64,000 nt of DNA from Glossina fuscipes (Eukaryota > Arthropoda > Insecta > Diptera > Glossinidae). The stretch lies in the NCBI RefSeq assembly GCF_014805625.2, contig NW_023998415.1, positions 30,554,428 to 30,618,427 of the forward strand, given 5' to 3'. Below, piece by piece: positions 1 to 13,117 of the stretch (positions are counted from its first letter, which is position 1; each line of letters opens with the position of its first letter). A program made the position numbers and the translations under genes. The notes under the pieces are model-generated. The model was not told the DNA's origin and made no database searches. It saw only the letters and a list, made by a program, of their open reading frames with translations.

Positions 1-467
1 AATAAATTTTTAGGCAAAAAAAAAAAAAAAATTATTAACAAATGATCTTTTCAAGGAGATCGGGAGGCTAAAGCAAGTGCTAAGTCAAAGACAAGCGATC
101 CCGACTATACGTTGGACATATTCAGACTGCAATTACTTTTCATCTTTTTTAACATAATTTTTCTATATTCATATAGAAAGCTTAACTGAAAATAATGAAC
201 TAAGACTTTTCAATATTATTCGTTTTAAGCAAAGATTCTGAATCTCTGTGAAATGAAAACTTTTCAAATTTGTGCACTCAGTCTACTAACAGCAAAACGT
301 AATTTGGGGCACGTTCATCCATGTAGATGTTGCGATGATGCGATATATCTGTTAAATGAGTGGGTGTCGAAAAAAAATGAATTTGAAAAAAAAAAAAAAA
401 CCATAACAAAAACGTGTAAAAATTAAAAGAAATTTTCCAACTCAGATCTGAAACTCTGCTTATGTAG

Positions 468-509
<42 letters not shown>

Positions 510-688
510 TAGAATTATATATATTGCACAATAATGGTGAATATATATAAATGTTTTTATACACTTTGATCCGAGTAAGTTATATATTATTATGTGCATA
601 GATTCAGTTCCCATCCATGGAAAATTCACACGGAAGTTATTTAAATAAATTAAAAATAGTATCCAAACATACGTTCATATATAACCAT

Positions 689-727
<39 letters not shown>

Positions 728-1990
728 AATATCATGCATATATAGAGATTCTTGATGGCGTGCAAGTCCTAATATTACTTTCCTTGTGTTCCAAATGACA
801 AACACTATCTATATATAAATAGAAAAGAGATCTTTTACGACTACTTGTGGTGTAGTGCATAAAACTATTTTAAGCTTAAAAAGAACAAAAAAAATAAAAA
901 ACAAAATCATTCGACATAAGTGAAAACCAACAAACAAGTGCGATAAAAATAGAATTTTATGTAAGGGAAAAAGAGAGAAAAGAAAAACATTTCGTTTGAA
1001 TAGTGAAATAAATAAAATTGAAAGAAATTGAAAGAATCTCATTTTGGCCACTTGTTTGAATTTGTAAGAGTCACGCCTTTCATTGCGCGCACACACACAC
1101 ACAGACATAAATACAAATACAATAACAAATACAAATTAAAAACAACAGGCATACAGGCACACAGCAACGCACGTAACCAAGCATATATGGCATAGCTAAT
1201 GATGACACATACATATAACATATTGACAGACAATTCTTTGAGTTGCAAAAAAAAAACAAAAAAAAAAGCCAAAAAAATCCAAGAAAATACACAAATCTTA
1301 TCCTCTCACTTGCTGTCGCTGTCGCTGTCGCTCTCGCTCACGGCAAAGTGAAGAATAAAGAGATGTTTTCGGGCTAAGCGTTTATGATTAATTTTTTGCC
1401 TTTAAATGGAGCAAAATTTAAAAAAAAAAAAAAACGAGAAATGGGAAATGGGAAAAGAAAATGTTTAATTATTTCATTGCTCAGTGTTCTTCTGTTCCTT
1501 TTACTATCGGGCACTTTCGAACTAATCGAACTTTCCTATATATTTGATCAGATTTATATTGCGAGCAAAGTGCAAGCAAAAGGTATGAAATACATTGATA
1601 CGATTGTCAATTGTTGAATGGATTGTGTTTAAGTTATTTTATTTAGTTCGTATGATTGTGTGGACATTTGCCTATATTTGTGGCTACGCATTGCACGTTA
1701 TTGGTGCGTAACTTAAAAATTTATGTGTTTATGAGTTGTTTTAATTTTGGTTCAAATTTGAACGAACACAATTCTCATTGTTGTTCTTGTTATCTATGCT
1801 TTTTAGATATCATTTTGAAACTTTGCTCTGTTTTTATATTCGCCACTACATCCGGTGTAATATGTTTACGCTGTTATCACAGTGGTAACGTGAAGCGAAC
1901 GACTATGCCATGTTTTATTACTTCACTTTTATTTCCGTTTCCTTTTCTTAAAAATTTCATAAATTTTTTCACGAAATCAAAAACGCTTAT
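1..1990. other. Non-coding AT-rich stretch, no gene seen
   Basis: This stretch is A/T-rich with homopolymer runs, a TA repeat near 474-503, an (AC)n(AT)n tract near 688-727 and a TGTCGC hexamer repeat near 1313-1338. The open frames are short and made of low-complexity residues (Phe, Leu, Lys, Asn), as expected from chance in such DNA. No splice-bounded coding exon, RNA gene or transposon protein was recognised. Confidence 0.6.
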
Positions 1991-2019
1991 GCCTTCCAAT
2001 GTTCATCTCCGAACGCTGC

Positions 2020-2760
2020 ATGATAAATACACTGTTTCGTGACTTATTCGAGACTATCAGACACAATCGGTTTCTCTTGGCGACCGAGGATACCGGTGGA
2101 TCTTTTCCGGCGGACCGGCGGATTCTTTTGGATTACAAGTATAAGATCACGATTGATGACAGACGCCGACAAGCGTGTGGCAAGATTCACATCAAGTGCC
2201 ATAGATAGGAAGTGTTGGAAGGGCGCAGGGAAGAATATTGTGCCGTCGTCTTGCTTAATCTTAAAGGTCTTCAATGCGGCAGAGTGGAAATGCATTCGCA
2301 ATGCTTGCTAATTTTGGACGCTTACGCTGTGATACGAGAATGATAACCGCACAGAGTTGTACAAATTGGCGGCGAGTGCTGCCCGTGGATCTGTCGTGGA
2401 TCCGTTCCGTTCCGTGGAACGTCATGCAGAACACCGTACTAAAGGTGTCAACATCTGGCGCTGCCTTGACAGTCGTTTTGCCAACGAGATAGCCTTCGTT
2501 GTTGTTGCTAACGGCGGGCGATGGAAGGCGCAGCCAATGACACAATGGCGAACGTTTAGGAGCAAAGCTTGACGAAAAAGCGTCGCAAGTACGCAAGTGA
2601 CGGTTGGAAGTTCCATCTTTGAAATGTTGTAGTACCTCAGCGTAATCATTGACAAGCGCCTAAGCTTTCAATAACGTATGCAATACGTTGCATATAAAGC
2701 GACCAATTGCAACTGTCTTTGGCACGGATTATCCCAAATATCAGAGGCGATGGAACTGTC
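2020..2760 (+). pseudogene. Decayed reverse transcriptase of an R1-like non-LTR retrotransposon
   Basis: This stretch is GC-richer than its surroundings. Read across shifting + frames it gives successive pieces that match the order of an R1-type reverse transcriptase. 'LKVFNAAEWKCIRNA' (about 2262-2306) resembles the 'DVxNAFNSAxW' motif. 'GSVVDPFR' (about 2385) resembles 'QGSVLGPLLW'. 'FANEIAFVVVAN' (about 2478-2513) stands where 'FADDIAVVVVA' is expected, so the catalytic Asp pair is lost. 'YLSVIIDKRLSFNN' (about 2632-2673) resembles the 'YLGVIIDxRLxFxxH' block after the RT. Stops and frame changes between the pieces show it is dead. Clade assignment rests on motif resemblance only. The fragment at 5585-6327 carries the matching C-terminal part and may be the same insertion. 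Confidence 0.6.
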
Positions 2761-5584
2761 ATACGACATGCACCGTAGTGAGATTATTCGTGCTGTAAGC
2801 ATGTCGAGCTTGAGCTCGAACTCTCATTGTAAAATCAATACACAGAAAGGTCGCGATAATATATCGCCTTAGCTGCTTAGGCAGATATGCAGTTCCCGAA
2901 CAATCCTGGAGACGAACTTAATAATCGCAGAGGCGATATCAATTGGCGGTGGACTAGATGAGACGCAATTTCGAAAAAACTCAAGTAGGGCAGATAAAGA
3001 AATCCATCATCTCAATGAAGAAGTCGACCTGGAAAGGATCCGGTGAGATATTTATGGCTATGGCCGATGAGTTGAATGCTTGGAGGACCTTGGACGAGCT
3101 TATGATGAATATGCTCCAAGGATTACGAGGGCTGAAGAGACAGCACATGGAAAGTACAAGAAGTGGAAGCAATAAGACAATCTATTGAGATTTTATTAAG
3201 AGACGGGTACTGATCGCGGAATGGAATGACAGAAGAAAAGAGTATGCAGGGTAGGTTTGTTGCGTAGGCGCCACAGATGACGAATCGTGCATGTTATCGA
3301 TACCTTTGGAAAGTTCGCTCTTCCAGTGTACCAAAAAACAAAAGCGAACAAGCAAACGTGTATTTTTGCGTAATTTGTTATTGTTGTTGTTTGTTATTGT
3401 TTGTACTTTTAAATCTACGCTGTTTTACTGTCCAGCAAACGTGCACATGCATATATCTGCGATAATTCCAACTTCGTTGGACAATTACATGTATATGCAT
3501 ACAACCTGTTGTCTATCGCCACGTATTGCGTCTTCTACCTCTTAGGGAGAATGTGGACTTCGTGCCGAAAGTACAAGTAGTCTTTATAGCTCATATGTAC
3601 AAAAGAACTATTCTCGATTACTAGCGTAAGCAAAATTAAAGCCCGACGCGTAAAGACCGTAACTCATTGATTGAAACCGGCCTCAATTGAAAGGAGTTAT
3701 TTCTACTGATAACAACGGCGAGGGTAGCACATCTTATTTTCTAAACGACCTTTATAATTTTAAGTACTCACGATATTTCGTAGCATTCTTTACGGTCCCG
3801 GTTTCATTTGGATGAACTTAATCGTAAAACATGCCACCCAGCTGTTTTCGTTACTTTCTTGAATGGTTCAGCTTGTCTGTATCATGGTTTTTCGACTTTT
3901 GAATATCGCAACGGATCCATTGCTTTTCATCTATGCTTGATGAGCGGTACTAGTTTTCGAATTAATTAAGAAAAGTTACGTTCCTCGGAAGTGGCGTTTC
4001 ATTCTTTTGGCACGGAACTCGTCTAGTTCGAAGTTTGCAAAAAGCTCTGCCTTATAAGCTTTCCGGGGTAATTTGTATAGAGGAAAAAAATCATAGTTTC
4101 ATTCACTGCCTTGCAGTGGTAATTACGACCAAAAACGAAATAACAAAATAATAACTTAATCAATGTGCCAACATAACAACAAGCCTGAAAGGCGCAATTT
4201 TTTCAATATAGTTTCGTTCCCATAAGAAATCTACATAAAAATCGAGTTAAGAAACTTAAGCGTGCATTAGCATTAGCCATTAAACGCGCCAACGATATCG
4301 TAAAAACAACAGAAATTCTTCACATTTGTGTAAACAAAACGGCAACAAAACATTAAAAAAAAAAGAAAAAAAGGAAACAAACACCATCAACAACATTGCT
4401 AACATCACTGCCACCACTGCCACCATTCCCATTACCAAAGAAAACAAACGAACCCAATTTTCACCATTTATAGTTATATGACCATAAATTAATTTTAAAG
4501 CCAAAAAATGCAAAATGAGTTGATAAATAAGAAAAGCGAACAACGGCACACAAACATACAATTGCAGAGCTCAACCATAAATGTAGAAATGAATGAAGGA
4601 AAAGAAATACAAAATAAAAACAAAATCAACAAAAATTACTGTAATAATAATAATTTTGTTTGTCGCGCTGATGGTGATATTGCCAAATATTAACTATACA
4701 TGCAATTGCTTGCATGCGCACGCATGCATGCAGGCATCATCACACACTCCCGCTTAAGACTATCATCAATTTAGCCGTAAATAATACAAGGAAGGAATTC
4801 CTATTCAAAAAGAAAAAAAAAAATATACTAATAATAATGAAAAATGCAAAACGAAAAAAAAAAAAAAAAAAAACAACAATAACAAAAACAAAAACGCTTC
4901 TTCGTTAAACCTAAATGGTAATGCAAGCAGATAAAATGCATTGAATCAAATGAGCAACAGCGACAGCAGTAATAAAAGAAGAGGAAGACGAAGAAAAAAA
5001 AAAAAAAAATCAAGAAAACTCTTATAAGGCAGAATGGCACAAAACCTTTATAAGGAGATCAACAAAGAGAGCGAGATAGACAAACGGAATGTACGATAAG
5101 AAAGGAGAGGAAAAGTCGAGCCTTTTTAATGCACATACATGATTACATTAATATACATTATATATAAAGAGAATATTATAAATAATTATGTATAAGTATG
5201 TATAAGAAAAGGACTCAGTTTGGAGTAAATAATGCCATATTTCTTTAAAAATCATGCTTTCATGCCGAAGGGGGACCAGCGGAGCCTCACGAATTTCATA
5301 TTCTTTATCGAGACAGTTAGTCAAAATTTTTCTCTCATAATGGAAAATCAATACGCCTTGCGATGCAAAATTCTCATGGGAACAGTGGGAACAGTTTGGC
5401 ACAGTTTTGGGAGCAGAAAGACAAATGTCAGATTGAAAGCGCTTTCGCGCATACCGTTATATACCCTATACACTGTCTTACTATTTACTACATATTACAC
5501 ACTACGTACTAAGTAGTATATGCTGCATACCATATGTACTGTGTACATCATATTATATACTGTAGACTACACACTATACACTCT
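2760..5584. other. Gene-poor stretch between two retrotransposon fragments
   Basis: About 2760-3250 keeps the GC-richer character of the preceding fragment and has open pieces such as 'AWRTLDELMMNM', but no motif was placed with confidence. From about 3260 to 5450 the DNA is AT-rich with long A runs near 4350, 4855 and 4996. No gene, RNA or known repeat was recognised there. From about 5455 to 5580 it becomes an irregular repeat of units like 'tatacactgt'. Confidence 0.4.
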
Positions 5585-6327
5585 TCTGTAAAAGCTGGAA
5601 GCTGTTCAAAGGCTCTACACGTTGAGAATGATATCGGCCTACCACCCAGTTCCAATAGCAGAGTTAGCGGTCTTGGCGCAGTTATGTATCTATAGCGACA
5701 ACAAAAGGAAAGAATGACTGGCGAAGGAAAATTTCTGCAAACTCAAGACTGCTATCTCGCAGAGAATGTAGGCAGAATGGCAGCAACGATGGTAAGAAGG
5801 CCTCGAAAGGATGGTGGATCTACATGCTAACCTCAAACGTAGAAAAAATGGGTGGGGAGGCAACACGGGGATGTTAATTTCTTCCCAACCCAACTTTTTA
5901 CTGGTCATGGAAATTTCTCGAGTTATTTGTGTCGTTTCAATTTACGAGCAGGTAACGCATTCGACCTGTGCCAAGACATAAACGACGATGCGCGGCACAC
6001 TGTTTTCATCTGTCCGACTCGGGCACGATCTTTGCAACTGGAAATTACGCCAGTTAGCGTAGCGAACAGCGGTCATGTTAATAGACACCGTAAGATGGAC
6101 GACATGCGTTGGTTTTTTGCAAGACATGTTTCGATATAAAGCTACACGAATGCAACGTCCGAAGCCCTGAGCTCAGGCGAGAATGGAGGAGGTAGGATGA
6201 CATAGTGAGGATTAAGAATCCATAAGGATCCATCGCGCGGTAAAGCTAAAGCAATTCCGGGACGGCTTTGACCCCACTCTAGGGCCACTGGTTAGCAGCG
6301 CGCTGTCACTACGTTAAAAAAAAAAAG
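5585..6327 (+). pseudogene. 3' end of an R1-like non-LTR retrotransposon, with poly-A tail
   Basis: Translating + frames gives 'RKLEAVQRLYTLRMISAYHPVP' in pieces, resembling the 'RRKLxxVQRxxxLRVISAYRTV' block downstream of R1-type RTs. The frame around 5852-6070 then gives 'GRQHGDVNFFPTQLFTGHG', 'FSSYLCRF' and 'ARHTVFICP', corresponding to the usual C-terminal 'RKHGEVNFYLTQxLTGHG...YLHRF...AEHVFFxCP' region. The Cys residues of the terminal zinc knuckle are partly lost and frame changes are frequent, so it is dead. A non-coding tail of about 180 bp ends in an A run at 6316-6327, which sets the 3' end and orientation. Irregular TA-rich repeats flank it on both sides. Confidence 0.7.
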
Positions 6328-8810
6328 AATGTATATATATACATGTATATATATTTATATACTGTATACCTGTACTAAGTATATATCATAAATTATATAC
6401 TCTACACTATGTATTGTATACTATGCACTGTATGCATATTGACAGCTATTTTCCGCTAAGCATTTTTCCTGACGTCCCTAAAAAAGTACTAACTTATTTT
6501 CCACTATTACTAACTCATAAACTCTAATTTCTCATACAGGCAGAAGAACCATATCTTTCGGCTTTCACAAGAATAGAAAATATTAACGAGGTCCATATTC
6601 AGTTACTATTATTGTGTTACACTGTTACTATATATATATTATTATCGTTCTTATATGAAATTTTCTCATTACACTAACACTTTTTAAGATTGTATTTATT
6701 ATATTGTATTCAGTGTTGTATGAAGTAAAACTGATGAAAGAAGAAAGTAAAAACGACAGTATATACTATGAAATTTAAGGAAGAGATTGTTTGAAAATCC
6801 TTAGAATTGGATGAACGCATTATCCAACTTGTAAGCAAAATAACTTTATACTCATTGCACCAAGGATCGAGGATTCGATAATTTGAATATGTTCTTAACC
6901 AGCATAAAAGGAAAGCTTAATTTAAGCGATTTTAAAATATCGCTTAGTTCGCCAAATTCATTCTGAAATTTTTAATAATCGCTCCCGTCAGGTTAAGTTC
7001 AAAAATCAACTGAATTGATATGTAAGCCCCGATAATTTTATTCTTTTGCTTAGATAATAATTTTAAAAACTAGTTAGAGGAGAAAAAACATAGGCATTGG
7101 GCAGTCATTGGTAAAACTAATCTACGCCGGTACATCGATCCATCTATCGTTTGATTTGTGCACAAATCTTTATCGAGGCTATACTCGATCTCTGTATTCA
7201 TCAAACGTTAACTAAACAGTGATTTGCTTGGGAACGACATAAGTTAAAAATGCATAATGGAGCCGTTCATAGGCGAAATATCTAAAAGAAGTGATTTTAA
7301 TATGTGTTAATTTCTCGATGCGCCAATGACGAACATCAGAACTTCATCAGAACTTCTTAATGATTTCTACAGAGATCGTAAACAGCTTAATAAGACTTTC
7401 CACACCCAGCTGTCTGCCTGTTATGTTTCAATTAGACGGCCTTTAGAATGTCTGTTTGCATAATGGGTAATGGGCTTTGTTGAGCACCTATTCGTCTATG
7501 TGTAAGGTCGTGCAGTGAGCCTTGTAAGGCACACGTAAGATTTGCTTATGACGCACATTGCCACTAAAGCCTAACGCTATATATCTTCGGCGGCGTTTAG
7601 TCGAAATTCTCCTACGCAATTAAATGTAGATGCGCTCAGGTTCAAAGCAATAGTTTAAGAAGAGGACGGTGTAAGGACGACGACCTGTAGTAAGACTTAG
7701 TTCCTCTTGCCTTAGACCAAGTGTACTTCCAATTAATATTAAACAAATGCAAGTTTCTTGTTTATGTGTTTTTTTTTTTATTTTTATTTATTTATTTATT
7801 TATTTTTTTTTTTATTGTATTATTCTTATTTTAAATAACTTATAGTTGATTTCATAGAATATTGAAAGATGTCTTGTGTGTGTTCAATAATTAATTAAAC
7901 AATTAGAATAAAATAACAAATTAATTTAACCTGCAGATCATTGCCATTGCAGTCGATTACATACCAATTACTCTACGCTATGAACTGCATGCGGTTATTA
8001 GATGTAAGTGCATTTCTCGCGCAAAAAAACAAAGAGTAAAATAGATAGGCAGACAGACGGTAAGACAGACAGGCAGGTATATGTATATACAAGGTTTAAA
8101 TTAAAATTCTCCCTGAATCTCCTACGCTATGTAAATAGAACCGCTTGTTGAATATTGTTTTGCTGAAGCGTTAGCTCAATTGTAACACAATCAATAAACT
8201 ATGTAAATGCGTTCTTATTGTTTTGGATTTATTTATTTATTTATTTATATATATTATTTGCTTAAATATATTTTTACCAAAATCGTTGAAATGTCTGCGT
8301 TGTTGTTTTGTTTTTTTTTTTTTTTTCGCGTCATGCTGTATAGTAAGTAGTTACTGTCGATCTTGCTGTTGTTTTGTTATTTTATTTAGAATTTAGAAAA
8401 AATAAAAAATTTTTTTTTGTTTTGAAATAACGGATAGAGGGTGGACAGTCAAGAGTAAATGTGAGCTGCAATGCAGTTTATTTCATTGCTGTAATTAAAT
8501 TGTCCCCCGAAAATGGTCAAAACCTGATCGTTTTATTTTTGTTGGTGCATGTTTTTTTATGCATATTTTCTATGGCAATAATTCATTCGTTCATACATTA
8601 ACAACCATTCTGCTTGATTAGTTTTGCAAAAAAAAAAAAAAATATAAAAAAAAATAAATAAATAAAAAAAATATATATTTTTTTTTTTAAATAAAATTGT
8701 GGGTATATTTTAATGGCTCTAAACTAGATTTTCAATCACCAACAACTCTTATAATAATAAGACAAATTAACAGACCGACGATTGAACTACTAAACGACGA
8801 CTAAACCGAC

Positions 8811-8857
8811 TGTCAGTCAGTCAGTCAGTCTGTCTGTCTGTCTGTCTGTCTGTCTGT
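8811..8857. repeat. (CAGT)n/(CTGT)n microsatellite
   Basis: Tandem tetranucleotides run as about four CAGT units followed by about eight CTGT units. The switch of unit inside one tract is visible directly. Confidence 0.9.
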
Positions 8858-10827
8858 TTATCTGCCTGTTTCGAAGTGTTTCTTTTTTTTATAACTTCAA
8901 GTGCATTCATTCATTTATTTACATTATTCGCTCGCATGGCTATACCACAAACTGAACACATCCCAATAGCATTTATGTCATAATATGATGCTTACATCAC
9001 ACATTGTTATACGATTGCGGGCGGGAGGGTAAATAAGTGATTTATTAAATATTTGCTTTTATTGTTTTTGTTGTGCTTTTTTGCTGTTGTGCTGTTGTGC
9101 TGTTGCGCTGTTGTGCTATTCTATTCTTTTCGCAGCAAAATTATTTCAATGGAAACAAAATTTGTTAAATACTTTTGTATTCACACTTTCAACTGCATAA
9201 GAATTTATTTATTAATAACACACCTACATAATAACCCAGAGAATATGCTGGCGTTTTTACATGTCTCCATGTGTTTAACTGCCTATTTATTTGTTTGCGT
9301 GTTTAACTGCCTTAAAAAAAGAACACAAATAAATGAGTTAAGAATAATAAAAAAAAAAAAACTTAATTTTTTTATTTAAACTAAAAGTGATAATTATTTA
9401 AAATTCATTGTGGGTATTTAACCATAAATTGAATTTTAAAAGAACTTGGAATATCAACCACAATAATATATTGAGTCTACGCATAATTACATAGCATTCA
9501 TAGCTAGCGTTAACAACTAAATCCTCCCAAAACCCTATAAGATCTCTTTAACTAATTAATTTTTTAAGCTTAACTTCTATCATTGCCTATCTACCGAATT
9601 GTTCAGCCCATTCGTAACTTCTACACCTTAGATCTACAAACCAATTCCGCAGAGAACTTCAAATAGATATACTCTTCCCAGCTATTGTCCATTCACAATC
9701 GTGGTTTTCAGATCACATTTACATTACCATCACCATTTAAACGAAGGTTAAAATTGTTAACGATAAAGACAAAGATTAGTTGTACAGGAAGCTATAAGCA
9801 ATTCGCAAGCTTACGTAAAAATATTTGCCGAGTGAGACAAGCAGATCGAAAGTGATCGAGTGTGAAATTGCAAATCATTGTAAAGCTTTTAATCTTCTCT
9901 GGTTGACGCAGATAAAATTAAACGTTCAATCGATTCCGACCGTCATTTGATGACATTACAAAATTGCACATATAACTAATATCACTATTACTTAGAGTTT
10001 TTCTTTTTCTTCTCTTTCTTTCTTTCGTTTTTAGAAATCTTTGGAAATTTTATATTTCTCCTTATAAGAGTCCGCACTGCCCTTCGTGCAAGAACTGACT
10101 TTTTCCTCTTTCTTCACAAGGAAAAAAAGTCTCTTAATCTCTCCCTCTCTCTCTCTCTCTCTCTCTGTCTCTCTTTTCTCCTATACTTTTTTTTTGGAGG
10201 GGATTTCTCGTATTTGAGAAAATGTAGTTTCCCTCCGGACAACGGAACAAGTTCTTAGAGAACGAAACATATAAACGGACCTATAAGTTCAGTATTAAGC
10301 CAAATATGCCAAATGCTTCGTTCCATTCACTTTTAATATTTATTTGTGTTTCGCTTATAACACAAGCTTAAAGTGACTAAAACGTCCAAGGCAAATATAA
10401 TTTTTGAATATATTTCTTCTATATACCCTCTACACATCACCCTATTATTAGCAATGATTTCTAAATATTTCAAACCTTGCTCACAGGCTATAAACTTGTG
10501 ATCTTTATTAGGATCTGTACCTTGATTGGGATTTTTTTTTCATTATCAATTTTTATATTATTAGTTGCTAATTAATTATTTTCCTAGATGTCTTGCACAA
10601 TATATTGGTATTTTGAAATGAAAAAGAATTAAATTTGAATTTTGAAAGAACTTTGCTGGCAAAGCTTTTTTCTTCAAAGTAAACAGCTTTCAAAAACGAT
10701 TTACTTCTCATGAAAGCTTTTACAATTTCACTTAGAACCGTGCACACATTCCGACAAAATTTTGACGCTGGCCGATAAGGGGTACTCAAATAGGTGACAA
10801 AACAGTGTTCACAGTTACCTTTTGAAT

Positions 10828-10845
<18 letters not shown>

Positions 10846-10875
<30 letters not shown>

Positions 10876-10885
10876 NNNNNNNNNN

Positions 10886-10932
<47 letters not shown>
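10846..10932. other. Poly-T run with a 10-base N gap
   Basis: A T run on both sides encloses ten N at 10876-10885. This is an unresolved homopolymer in the assembly, and its true length is unknown. Long Phe or Lys frames read across it are artefacts. Confidence 0.95.
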
Positions 10933-11067
10933 CTCTCTTCAAGGTGAAATGTTCAACTTTGAAATTCAAGGTCCCGAAGTTATCGTTAGTAGCAAGATTC
11001 TTACTTTCCTCAATAATTTTCTCTCAATTTTAGAAAATTCCGCTCGACATATAAGATAATGGATGAC

Positions 11068-11170
11068 TAAGAACTCGTGATAGTCGATTCAAGTTTTCAA
11101 TAAAACCGATAACCTTAGATGGGCGAGTGCTTCAAGACTTTAGCCTTAGAATCTATCTCTCTGGGTAAAG
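11068..11170 (+). repeat. SINE tail fragment
   Basis: This stretch aligns by eye with the body of the SINE at 48577-48753. Both have a 'cgatt/cgag...ttttcaataaaacc' stretch, then 'ccttagatg...gagtgcttcaagactttagccttagaatc...ctctgggtaaa' against 'cctcagatg...agtgctttaagacattagtcttggaaatt...ctctggctaaa'. Most of the tRNA-like head is missing or diverged. Confidence 0.55.
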
Positions 11171-12208
11171 GATTTAAAAAATATAAATTTCGCCACAATT
11201 CGAGTGCCTTTATAGAATATATAGAGTATCGTGCATTGAGTGAAGGACGTAGGAAGTTTAGAAATACGTTCGAGATTCATATGAAGTAAACTGATTTCAG
11301 TTCTTGTTCTTTTCCAAAACGTGCCAAATTGTGCCATTAACTCAAGAGAAAATACGAATCGTACACGGCGAGAAGAAGAAGAAGCAGTTCTACGGAGTTT
11401 TCAAAAGAAATTGATTTTCACTTTGATTGATGCGTCATTACTGAGGCCAATCTATATTACAACACTAACAGGCTACAAACGACCTCCGTTTTAATATCGA
11501 AATCGTTCAGCTCCCCACAAACGCCTTGCCTTGTTTGCCCAATGTTGATATCATTTAAATTAAGTCTTTTGTGTTATTTAACGACTACGGGAATTGGGCA
11601 AAATTTAAACATTTTTAAATACCATAGATATGATGGCTGATGGTGACTATCGTAGCCAAATAAAGCATTGGATGTAAGCATTTTAAAGCTATGTGATTGG
11701 TTTTGAAGTGAACGCTTAAGCATTCACAAACCTTAACCGTTTCGATTAATTATTATATATTTCATGTATATTAATATACATATATACATATATATATATA
11801 TATATTTAAGTACAATTTATGCAAATTAACCTTCAGAAATGTGTTTTTTTAGTTTTACTATTTAAATAAAAAACTTACCATTTTTGCATTTTCAATAATA
11901 GAAACAAATATATATAATAGTAATAATAATAATAATAATGCAACAACAATTTAATATCCACTAAAAATGCTTGGCATGCCACCGCAATCGGCATTCAGTA
12001 CATGTGACTGATATGATTGGGGAGACAACAGCAACAGCAACAACGACGACAATAGCAGCACCAGCAATTTGTGAACAACAGCACGCACGTAGCTGAGAGC
12101 TGTAAGCCAAAGCCCAGCAGCCAATATATCTGTTTGCGTGTGTCCGTGTCCGTGTGCGTGCGTATGTATATGTGTGTTTGCATTTATTTATACATGCATT
12201 TTTATAAA

Positions 12209-12247
12209 TATTATATTATATTATATTATATTATATTATATTATATT
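12209..12247. repeat. (TATAT)n pentanucleotide microsatellite
   Basis: About seven uninterrupted units of a five-base repeat, followed a few bases later by AC and GA dinucleotide tracts (about 12259-12303). Confidence 0.9.
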
Positions 12248-12269
12248 TAAAGCACAGACATACACACAT

Positions 12270-12303
<34 letters not shown>

Positions 12304-12421
12304 CTAGTAAGCTTATATGTTATGACAGTTATTATGTGATTATGAATTATTTAAACAATTCAAAACTGAATGATTATGTATGACATAGATTTGTTTTGCT
12401 TTTTGCATTTGTGTAAACATG

Positions 12422-12456
12422 CATTCATTCATTCATTCATTCATTCATTCATTCAT
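12422..12456. repeat. (ATTC)n microsatellite
   Basis: About nine perfect tandem ATTC units. Confidence 0.92.
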
Positions 12457-13077
12457 TTATTCCTTTATTCCGTTTCAAATTCACAGCACTACACGTACAA
12501 TCGTAAAATCATTAAAAGAAACGTTACGTTTTTTTTTTTTGAAATTCTTTTTATTGTTTTTTTCTTGCGTATTTTTGTTAGCTTAATAACTGTAATTAAC
12601 CACACTTTTTAAATGCACAAGCACACAGCGTTTAATTTAAAAAAAAAAAAAATTAATAAAAGTTTGAAACATATTTGATGCGAAGTGAGTCACTTCCGTT
12701 TTAAAAAAATTTTGTTCTTTTTTTATTTTAATTCGCTTTTAATATTTAATTTGTTTGTACTAATAATTGTTTTACAAAAAAGAACAAATTTTTATTTCGA
12801 TGTTTTTCAAACATTGTTTTAACTTCGCATAGACAATAAAGAAAGAAAAAAAAAAAAACGCTGCGAATAACAGTTCATGTCGTAAAAAATTCTATTGTTT
12901 ACAATGCCGCGTTATGTGAACATAATAAAACGTGCTCTTGCGTGCCGTCCGTACGCCCGTTATGTTCGCTGTTAATCAACAAGTGATTTTTACAACAAAA
13001 AATGTTGGCGCATTTCGCAAAATCTTAATCCATTCATTCATTTCTAAAGCATACAAGCCAACGAAACAGATATGCAG

Positions 13078-13117
13078 AGAGAAAGAGAGAGAGCGAGAGA
13101 GAGAGAGAGAGAGAGAG
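13078..13117. repeat. (GA)n microsatellite
   Basis: An almost pure GA run with two interruptions (gagcga). Confidence 0.9.

Noticed and set aside
809..1292. Overlapping minus-strand frames rich in Phe, Leu and Cys
   Set aside because: They come from A/T runs and AC repeats read on the opposite strand. There is no splice context or family resemblance.
10568..11059. Poly-Lys and poly-Phe open frames
   Set aside because: They are translations of the T run and the N gap at 10846-10932.
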